From Xanthobacteraceae bacterium (GTDB lineage Bacteria > Pseudomonadota > Alphaproteobacteria > Rhizobiales > Xanthobacteraceae), in contig JASHRR010000810.1 in assembly GCA_030037185.1 (NCBI GenBank), positions 1 through 11,864 on the forward strand: DNA of 11,864 nt, in the 5' to 3' direction. A program made the translations under genes and the position numbers. Every line of letters begins with the position of its first letter. Position 1 is the stretch's first letter. Below are positions 6,605-11,864 of this stretch, piece by piece. Under the pieces are notes generated by a model. That model was not told where the DNA came from. It did not search any database and was given only the letters and a program-made list of their open reading frames with translations.

Positions 6605-7185
6605 GAGGCGGCTCCCGAGCCGCTCGACCCCCCACCTGTACCCTCTCCCGGCTGAAACCGCGGATGGGCGGGTTTTGGCCCGTCACCAGATTGATCAAAA
6701 TCGCCAACAGCCGATTTCGATTGGGGGGAGAGAGCAGGCAGTGGGCCCGCGAAAGCCGCACGCATGTTCTCGGCGAATTTGCGTTCCATCTCCTTGGCCT
6801 TTGATCTGAGCACCGGCTGACCCATGCTGCCGAGCTTGCCGGTGATGTTGGCGTCGATTGCGTATTTGACCACCGTCTCGCCGCCGGCCTCGATGAGGTC
6901 GGTGGTGGATACCGCAGTGAAGCGGCCGACAATGCCGAGCGGCGTCCCCTCTATCTTCGCCTCGATGCGCTCGGGCGGCGACAGCCGTGTGACCTCCACG
7001 CTCACCTTGAAGGTGAAGTTCATGTAGGCGACCTTGGTGTGGAGGACCGCATCGTAATGAGTGGTGTCGATCTCCTTGAGATCGCGCACGCCCTCCACGC
7101 AGGATGCAAAGAAGGGCGCGTCCTGCAGTACCTGGAACACGATCTCGCGGGGCGCCGGAAGGGTGATTTCGCCGGTGACGATCAT
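6601..7185 (-). CDS. CoxG-like SRPBCC/START-domain protein
   Basis: The 194-residue protein belongs to the CoxG (carbon monoxide dehydrogenase subunit G) branch of the SRPBCC fold. The N-terminus MIVTGEITLPAPREIVF, then LQDAPFFASCVEGV (20-33), follow the usual start of this family (a -G---L-AP---V---L-D---L--C-PG-type pattern). The domain ends with a helix MERKFAENMRAAFAG (133-147). CoxG-type proteins accompany Mo hydroxylases and are linked to membrane anchoring or cofactor handling. The last ~47 residues are a proline/glycine/serine-rich tail with no transmembrane helix, unlike membrane-anchored CoxG. Its coding DNA contains small inverted repeats. The start overlaps the hydrolase stop by 4 nt and no independent Shine-Dalgarno is seen. 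Confidence 0.9.
   Translation of the reverse strand: MIVTGEITLPAPREIVFQVLQDAPFFASCVEGVRDLKEIDTTHYDAVLHTKVAYMNFTFKVSVEVTRLSPPERIEAKIEGTPLGIVGRFTAVSTTDLIEAGGETVVKYAIDANITGKLGSMGQPVLRSKAKEMERKFAENMRAAFAGPLPALSPQSKSAVGDFDQSGDGPKPAHPRFQPGEGTGGGSSGSGAAS
6608..6623 (-). promoter_or_regulatory. Hairpin holding the Shine-Dalgarno of the FAD-subunit gene
   Basis: Arms 6608-6613 and 6618-6623 (GCGGCT/AGCCGC) form a 6-bp stem with a 4-nt loop, 3 nt upstream of the ATG at 6604. The only Shine-Dalgarno candidate, GGGAG at 6612-6616, lies in the loop and top of the stem. Ribosomes finishing the overlapping upstream gene would open it, so coupled translation is inferred. Confidence 0.45.
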
Positions 7186-7988
7186 CGTGCCGGCGCCATT
7201 TCGAGGAGCTTTTGCAGTTCGGCGACGATGCGTTGCGGACACTCCAGCGGCGTCAGATGCCGGGCGTTCGGAATTACGGTCAGAGTCGAGCCTGCGATGC
7301 CTCGCTGCAGGGCTTCTGCCATCGCGAGGGGCGTCGCATAGTCCTCCTCCCCGACGACGATGCGGACCGGCACCGTCAATCGCGCCAGGGCACCGGCGAG
7401 ATTGCAGGCGCCGAGCATCCGGCAGGCCTGCGCGTAGCACCGGGCCGGATTGGCGAGAAACACCGCCACCGCCGCCTCAAGCACATCTTTGCGGCTGGCC
7501 CGGAATGCATCGGTGAACCAGCGCGTTGTCTGGAACTCCAGCATCGCTTCGAGGCCCTTGGCCTCGGCCAGAACGGCGCGCTCTTCCCACTTGTCGGGCG
7601 CATTGTACCAGGCCGTGGTGTCGAACAGGCCGAGCGCGGCAGCACGCATCGGGTAAACGGCCGCAAACGCGAGCGCGATGCAGCCGCCCATGGAGGCGCC
7701 GGCAACGATCGCCGAGCGCCACCCGAGATGATCCAGCAGATCGGCGAGGTCGTCGGCAAATTGCTCCACCCGGTACGCGCCCTCCGGCTTATCTGATTGG
7801 CCGTGGCCGCGACAATCGTAGGTCAGCACGCCAGTTACCTGGCTCACGGCCGGCGCAACGGCATTCCAGAACGTGTGGTCCATGGCCAGCGAATGGATGA
7901 GCACGACCGGCGCCGCGTGTTTCGGGCGGCCCTGCACCTCATAGGCGAGTTGCGCGCCGTCGCGAGCCCTGAATCTTGAAACCGCCAT
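7182..7988 (-). CDS. Alpha/beta hydrolase (3-oxoadipate enol-lactonase-like)
   Basis: The 268-residue protein has the alpha/beta hydrolase layout: oxyanion segment LIHSLAMDHTFW (30-41), DCRGHGQSDKP (58-68), nucleophile elbow GASMGG (97-102, Ser99), acid VVGEEDYATP (211-220, Asp216) and base NARHLTPLE (241-249, His244). The overall pattern is that of PcaD-type enol-lactonases and related esterases; the real substrate is unknown. I chose the ATG at 7988 because the fold begins right after it and GGAAA (7996-8000) lies 7 nt upstream; the frame stays open to 8168 but that extension is arginine-rich and unlike the family. It is the first gene of the operon, overlapping the CoxG-like gene by 4 nt, so it probably acts on the same substrate pathway as the hydroxylase. 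Confidence 0.92.
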   Translation of the reverse strand: MAVSRFRARDGAQLAYEVQGRPKHAAPVVLIHSLAMDHTFWNAVAPAVSQVTGVLTYDCRGHGQSDKPEGAYRVEQFADDLADLLDHLGWRSAIVAGASMGGCIALAFAAVYPMRAAALGLFDTTAWYNAPDKWEERAVLAEAKGLEAMLEFQTTRWFTDAFRASRKDVLEAAVAVFLANPARCYAQACRMLGACNLAGALARLTVPVRIVVGEEDYATPLAMAEALQRGIAGSTLTVIPNARHLTPLECPQRIVAELQKLLEMAPAR

Positions 7989-8609
7989 GGGAGTGTTTCC
8001 GGTGGTGACTGCTTCATACACATGAGCCGCGGCCCCAACAATCCCCTGGATTGCAGGCGCGCGCGTCAATTTTCCTGCGGATCGCGGCTGCCGCGTTAAT
8101 CCACCTCGCCGAGGCGGTCGCACCACAGCATCCTTGCAATCCAGGCCAGCAACTTGAGCTTTCGGCAATCCGGTGCACGTCGATCCGTCGTGCTGATGCG
8201 AAAGGAGATCGCCAGGCTCGCCGTGCCTGCGGCAGCAAAGGTTACTTGTGCAATGATGAGGGAGAACAATGGCCGCTTGTGCCAGTGGGCACGCCTTGCA
8301 CGACAGACCGTCGACGCACCATCCTCAGCCGACGCCATCGCGATATCGGAAATACTCTCGCTTGCGCGAGTAATGCGCCGGCGGCCGATGCCATCGCCAG
8401 CAGCTTTTCTTGAAGCCGCTTGATACGGAAGTTCTCTACCAGATAGCTCTCGACCTGAACGGCATAGATCCCTTCACCCCTGTATTTGGCAAGCCAATAC
8501 TGGCCCTCGCCGCCGCCGCGGCTTGATGAGGGACTGCGGCGCCAAGGGTTCGGCCTGTGACGCGAGTCGATTTCGGCTGCGCGCGGTCCGAGCTACGATC
8601 GTCAAGTAC
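7989..8609. other. Gene-poor region between gshA and the hydroxylase operon
   Basis: This 621-bp stretch has no convincing gene and should contain the operon promoter. TTGACG (minus strand, 8069-8064) is a good -35 match, but no good -10 follows at 16-18 nt. An 11-bp inverted repeat lies at 8045-8055 and 8135-8145 (CCTGGATTGCA / TGCAATCCAGG). At about 8375-8540 both strands are open in the same codon register and both read protein-like: minus QYWLAKYRGEGIYAVQVES, plus LYQIALDLNGIDPFTPVFGK. Neither has a proper start, and on the minus strand continuing the reading needs a frame change near 8370. This may be a decayed gene I do not recognise. Confidence 0.4.
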
Positions 8610-9980
8610 TCAATACGCATATTCCTTAAACACCGGATCAACCGACCCGCCCCACTCGCCATAAAACTTGCGCAACAGTTCCTCCGCCGGCGTTTCGCCG
8701 AGGTCGGCCAATTCCTCGAGCGGCTTGAGGTAGCGCGTCTCATCGGCGCCATAGGGATCGAACTTTCTGCGCCCCACCAGTCCGGCGCGCACAAGCGCCA
8801 GCGTCTCGCGCGCAATCGTCAGGAGATCGCGGCCGCGGATGGTGGCCCGGAAACCCAATCGCGGCACGTCGTCGCGGAGCTTTTGGCGCTCTTCGGCGGT
8901 CCAGCCCTTGACGATATCCCACGCGGCGTCGAGGCAGGCGTCGTCATAGAGCAGGCCGACCCAGAACGCCGTGAGCGATGGCAACCGCGCCCACCGGCCG
9001 GCGTCGGCGCCGCGCATCTCAAGGTAGCGCTTGAGCCGGACCTCGGGGAAAATCGTTGACAGGTGGTTTGCCCAGTCCGACACGGTGGCGCGCTCTCCGG
9101 GACATTCGGCGAGCTTGCCCGCCAGAAGGTCGCGGAACGAGCGGCCGGCAACATCGATATAGCGGCTGCCCCGTTTGACAAAGTACATCGGTACGTCCAG
9201 CGCATAGTCGGTCCAGCGCTCATACCCCATGCCGGGCTCGAACGCCCATGGCAGCATGCCGGAGCGGTCGGGATCAGTGTCGCGCCAGATTTCGGAGCGG
9301 AACGACAGGAAGCCGTTCGGCTTGCCTGCGGTGAACGGCGAGTTGGCGAAGAGGGCGGTGGCGACCGGCTGCAGCGCCAGCGATACCCGCAGCTTCTTCA
9401 CCATGTCGGCCTCCGACGAAAAGTCGAGGTTGGCCTGCACCGTGCAGGTCCGGTACATCATGTCGAGGCCGAGCCCGCCGACCTTGGGCATGTAGGCCGT
9501 CATGATCCGGTAGCGGCCCTTGGGCATCGTTGGCACTTCGCTGCGGCTCCAAGTCGGCGTCATGCCGAGGCCGAGGAACCCGATGCCGAGGGGTTCTGCG
9601 ACCTCACGCAGCTGCGCCAAATGGGCCATCAGCTCCGAGCAGGTCCGGTGGACCGTGGCGACCGGCGCACCTGATAGTTCGAGTTGCCCGCCGGGCTCCA
9701 GCGTGATGGCGCCGCCGCCGGTCACATCCGAGAGACCGATGATATGCGGTCCCTCCATGATCGGTTCCCAGCCGAGCAGCGACTGCATCCCCTCAAGCAG
9801 CGCGCGGATGCTGCACGTACCGTGATACGGCACCGGCGCATTGTGAGCGAGCGTAAAAGCAAATTTCTCGTGCTCGGTGCCGATGCGAAAGCGCTCGCGC
9901 GGCTTCTCGCCGGCCGCAAGCCACGCGACCATTTCGTCACGCGTCTCGATCGGCGTCATGTCGTCTTGGTCACGTGCCAT
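8610..9980 (-). CDS. gshA: Glutamate-cysteine ligase, plant/alphaproteobacterial type
   Basis: GshA catalyses the ATP-dependent joining of L-glutamate and L-cysteine to gamma-glutamylcysteine, the first step of glutathione synthesis, in the cytoplasm. The 456-residue length is typical of the plant-like class found in Rhizobiales. Key blocks are FRIGTEHEKF (31-40, acidic metal/ATP residues), GGGAITLEPGGQLELSG (88-104, substrate/metal acids), MPKGRYRIMTAYMP, MMYRTCTVQANLDF and ANSPFTAGKPNGFLSFR. The start at 9980 (MARDQDD) has only a weak AGGA 12 nt upstream; the ATG at 9959 is an alternative, and the open frame up to 10139 is not family-like. It stands alone on the minus strand, divergent from the lipoprotein gene. 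Confidence in function is high. Confidence 0.96.
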   Translation of the reverse strand: MARDQDDMTPIETRDEMVAWLAAGEKPRERFRIGTEHEKFAFTLAHNAPVPYHGTCSIRALLEGMQSLLGWEPIMEGPHIIGLSDVTGGGAITLEPGGQLELSGAPVATVHRTCSELMAHLAQLREVAEPLGIGFLGLGMTPTWSRSEVPTMPKGRYRIMTAYMPKVGGLGLDMMYRTCTVQANLDFSSEADMVKKLRVSLALQPVATALFANSPFTAGKPNGFLSFRSEIWRDTDPDRSGMLPWAFEPGMGYERWTDYALDVPMYFVKRGSRYIDVAGRSFRDLLAGKLAECPGERATVSDWANHLSTIFPEVRLKRYLEMRGADAGRWARLPSLTAFWVGLLYDDACLDAAWDIVKGWTAEERQKLRDDVPRLGFRATIRGRDLLTIARETLALVRAGLVGRRKFDPYGADETRYLKPLEELADLGETPAEELLRKFYGEWGGSVDPVFKEYAY

Positions 9981-10220
9981 AAATCGTAACGGTCCTGGTA
10001 AATTGGGTGGCGCGACCCTTGCACGGGCCTCGCGAAATCGCAATTGTGCGAACTCTGCAGCTCGCGGCCGGCGGGACGCCGGGCGGTGCCGGCGATGTTG
10101 CGCCAGACACAACGGGTCGTTTAAGGAATGCGGTGGCAAGGGCCATCAAGGACACTAAACCGCCTTTATTTCAGGCCGCGTTTGCGGACAGCAAAGAAGC
10201 AGCAAAGGACGTGGGCGCTG
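9981..10220. other. Divergent promoter region between gshA and the lipoprotein gene
   Basis: This 240-bp gap must carry promoters for both genes. A short palindrome, CGCA-ATTG-TGCG (10039-10050), could be an operator or a chance match. I see no clear -10/-35 pair. Frames that extend gshA or the lipoprotein into this gap lack family features. Confidence 0.35.
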
Positions 10221-10595
10221 ATGCGGACGAAGCTTGGCACGGCAGCGGCGCTGTTGGCGGCGTCACTTGGCGGCTGCTCGACCTCCCTCAATATCATTGG
10301 TAACCCGTTTATGTCGCCGGCAAAATATCAATTTCTGCGCTGCCAGGACATCGCCCAACGCCTGGTGGGCATGCAAGCGCGCGAGCGCGAGTTACGAGGC
10401 CTGATGGATCGCGCCGACGCCGGCACCGGCGGGACTGCCGTGAACATGTTCGTCTATCAACCAGACTATCGCATGGTGCAGTCCGAATTGCAGCAGCTCC
10501 ACGAAGCCGCGGTGGAAAAGCAATGCCCTGACGAGAACGGCAAGCCCGACCCCAAGGGGGCTGACCCGAAAGCAGACGCCGGCAAGCCGCATTAG
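10221..10595 (+). CDS. Small putative lipoprotein, unknown function
   Basis: The 124-residue product begins with a lipoprotein signal: basic MRTK, a hydrophobic stretch and the lipobox LGGC with Cys19. The mature protein would therefore be lipid-anchored at the envelope. A short helical region follows (about 33-65, KYQFLRCQDIAQRLVG then MQARERELRG) and another at 83-101. Two further cysteines (C41, C102) could form a disulphide. The tail (103-124) is Asp/Lys/Pro-rich and looks disordered. I recognise no domain. The ATG at 10221 was chosen because it places the lipobox correctly and AAAGGA (10204-10209) lies 11 nt upstream; the frame is open back to 10128. It is a single gene, divergent from gshA. 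Confidence 0.82.
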   Translation: MRTKLGTAAALLAASLGGCSTSLNIIGNPFMSPAKYQFLRCQDIAQRLVGMQARERELRGLMDRADAGTGGTAVNMFVYQPDYRMVQSELQQLHEAAVEKQCPDENGKPDPKGADPKADAGKPH

Positions 10596-11040
10596 TGGTA
10601 ATCTAGGAAGGGGCCCGCCCGTGCCAGCCGGCGTCTCCGGCCCGCTGCGCCGCAGCGATCTGCATGCTCCCATTCACGCGGGATGGGCCCGCAACAGCGC
10701 AGGCGTCAGTGGGCGCCTCGACGATCTCCGATCGCGGCGGCGGCGAGGCTTGCCATGCCAAGACGGCGCCCGTTTCATCGACTGGCTGATTTTTGCCGCC
10801 GGCAACGGAGGCTCGCGGGCTACGAGATCAACCGGCAACGTTGCGTTACCCAGATGGCGGCGCAGCCCGGATCGAGCATAGCGCGATCCTTGGAACATCG
10901 GGCGTCGCAAGCTGGATTGCGCCGCGTCCCGCTCACGAACCCTCGATGGGTTGAGACGGCCGGCCTCTTGGCGTAAATTGCGCACACACACGTCCATCGA
11001 TAAAGCAAAATTCACCCAACGGTTGCCCTGGGAGGTCCTC
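10596..11040. other. Intergenic region upstream of the NHL-propeller gene
   Basis: No gene is supported in these 445 bp. A 6-bp hairpin CGCTGC-GCC-GCAGCG (10643-10657) follows the lipoprotein gene by about 50 nt but has no T-run. CCCAT/ATGGG arms (about 10670-10688) give a weaker stem. Near the end, TTGCGC followed 17 nt later by TAAAGC (-10 around 11001-11006) is a weak promoter candidate for the next gene. Open frames here are composition shadows. Confidence 0.4.
11031..11035 (+). promoter_or_regulatory. Ribosome binding site of the NHL-propeller gene
   Basis: GGAGG lies 5 nt before the ATG at 11041. It is a strong Shine-Dalgarno and fixes this start. Confidence 0.8.
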
Positions 11041-11864
11041 ATGAAGCGCTGCCTCGCATCGGTTTCGGCTATTGTCCTCACGCTGTCGGTCGCTCCCGCG
11101 CTCGCGCAGCAAAAGGCCAAGGCCCAGAACGTGTCGGAAATCCCCTACACGTCGGTGCCGAATTTCCTCAAGCTTCCCCCCGGCGAGTATCTCGGCGAAT
11201 CGGTCGCCGTGGCGACCAACTCGAAGGGACACATCTTCGTCTATCATCGCAGCGCCAATACGCGCCTGTTCGAGTTCGATGAGAACGGCAACTTCCTCAA
11301 GGAAATCGGCAAGGGTTACTACGGCTTCGAGTTCGCCCATTCGGTGCGCGTCGATCCGCAGGACAACATCTGGACGGTGGACGAGGGGACCAATATGGTC
11401 ACCAAGTTTAGTCCGGAGGGCAAAGTGCTGATGGTGATCGGCCGCCGGCCGCCGCCGATCCAAGGCGCGGTCACCTTCCCGGCCGGCCCGAACAAACCGT
11501 CTGAAAAATATATTTTCTGCCGCCCGACCGACGTGGGCTTTGACCCGCAGGGTAATATCTTCGTCTCCGACGGATACTGTAATAACCGGGTGGTAAAATA
11601 CGACAAGGACGGCCGGTTCGTCGCCCAGGTGGGCAGCGAGAAGGCCGGAAAGGAGCCCGGCGAATTCAATCTGCCTCACGGCCTCCAGGTCGACCGCCAG
11701 GGCAACGTGTACGTCGCCGACCGCAGCAACGTGCGCTATCAGGTCCTCGACAATAACCTCAAGCCGAAGGCGATCTACGACCAGGTTGGAGTCGGCTGGA
11801 CGGCATGTGTGTCCCAGGGGCCGCACCAATATCTGTTTGCCTCCAACTCCAATCCCAACGGAAA
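11041..11864 (+). CDS. Secreted NHL beta-propeller protein, peptidylamidoglycolate lyase (PAL)-like, 3' end missing
   Basis: Only the first 274 residues are present; the frame is open at the window edge. A signal peptide (MKRCLASVSAIVLTLSVAPALA, cut near 22/23; written here as the family-style stretch) is followed by NHL-type propeller blades: 52-90, 96-134, 160-196 and 210-240. The order and motifs follow the eukaryotic PAL domain that cleaves peptidyl-alpha-hydroxyglycine. There is VYHR with Arg70 (PAL FHRG), FAHSVRVD with His100 (PAL LPHGL), RPTDVGFDPQGN then VSDGYCNNR with Tyr179 (PAL VSDGYCNSR), and LPHGLQVD with His213 and ADRSN with Arg228 (PAL PHSL and DREN). These correspond, from memory, to the metal-binding and catalytic residues of rat PAL. 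The third zinc His would lie beyond the window. Export to the periplasm is inferred; a bacterial substrate is unknown. Confidence 0.88.
   Translation, partial: MKRCLASVSAIVLTLSVAPALAQQKAKAQNVSEIPYTSVPNFLKLPPGEYLGESVAVATNSKGHIFVYHRSANTRLFEFDENGNFLKEIGKGYYGFEFAHSVRVDPQDNIWTVDEGTNMVTKFSPEGKVLMVIGRRPPPIQGAVTFPAGPNKPSEKYIFCRPTDVGFDPQGNIFVSDGYCNNRVVKYDKDGRFVAQVGSEKAGKEPGEFNLPHGLQVDRQGNVYVADRSNVRYQVLDNNLKPKAIYDQVGVGWTACVSQGPHQYLFASNSNPNG

Noticed and set aside
8051..8423. Plus-strand frames of 120 and 89 codons
   Set aside because: They overlap each other and competing minus-strand frames, with no Shine-Dalgarno or recognisable domain; reported only as a possibly decayed region.
1..9980. Functional link between the Kef-type antiporter and gshA through glutathione gating
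   Set aside because: The genes are about 8 kb apart in different units and the antiporter's regulatory domain is outside the window, so there is no direct support.
9981..10139. N-terminal extension of gshA to 10139
   Set aside because: The extra 53 residues are Arg/Pro-rich, lie in the divergent promoter region and are not part of the family; homology starts just after the ATG at 9980.
10933..11829. 298-codon open frame on the minus strand
   Set aside because: It is antisense to the NHL-propeller gene, which has a strong Shine-Dalgarno, a signal peptide and family motifs.
1..11864. tRNA, rRNA or CRISPR arrays
   Set aside because: No cloverleaf with a TTC-loop pattern, no rRNA-like segment and no regularly spaced direct repeats were seen by eye on either strand.

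Overview
The window looks like a chromosomal segment of a high-GC alphaproteobacterium, most likely Rhizobiales and Bradyrhizobium-like. The evidence is GC-rich codon use, a plant-type glutamate-cysteine ligase, and a CoxM/L/S-type molybdenum hydroxylase operon headed by an alpha/beta hydrolase. No ribosomal, tRNA, CRISPR or prophage genes were seen.

Layout. 1-764 (-): 5' part of a KefB/KefC-type CPA2 cation:proton antiporter, cut by the window edge. 765-1097: divergent intergenic region with a GC-rich hairpin. 1098-2258 (+): a two-gene unit, a secreted two-repeat PAN/Apple protein followed 6 nt later by a DUF4202 protein. 2259-2925: about 670 bp between convergent units. On the minus strand it holds what I read as a HEARO/omega-RNA-type structured RNA running into the first ~30 codons of an IscB (RRXRR/PLMP-type) nuclease, which breaks off at a perfect hairpin. 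2926-7988 (-): a tightly overlapping five-gene operon, transcribed in the order alpha/beta hydrolase, CoxG-like SRPBCC protein, FAD subunit (CoxM-like), molybdopterin subunit (CoxL-like), [2Fe-2S] subunit (CoxS-like). 7989-8609: ~620 bp without a convincing gene. 8610-9980 (-): gshA. 9981-10220: divergent promoter region. 10221-10595 (+): small lipoprotein. 10596-11040: intergenic. 11041 to the end (+): secreted NHL beta-propeller protein of the peptidyl-alpha-hydroxyglycine amidating lyase (PAL) type, cut by the window edge.

How the genes work together. The operon encodes all three subunits of a xanthine-oxidase-family molybdenum hydroxylase plus a CoxG-like accessory protein. Every junction overlaps by 1 or 4 nt. 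The large subunit carries an ALRGFG motif rather than the active-site motif of true CO dehydrogenase, so it probably hydroxylates an organic substrate; the leading hydrolase may act on the product. GshA makes gamma-glutamylcysteine for glutathione. The antiporter belongs to the family that includes glutathione-gated Kef systems, but nothing in the sequence links the two.

The most interesting item is the small, apparently non-autonomous IscB/omega-RNA remnant at about 2409-2720. The RNA part looks structurally intact while the nuclease has been lost.
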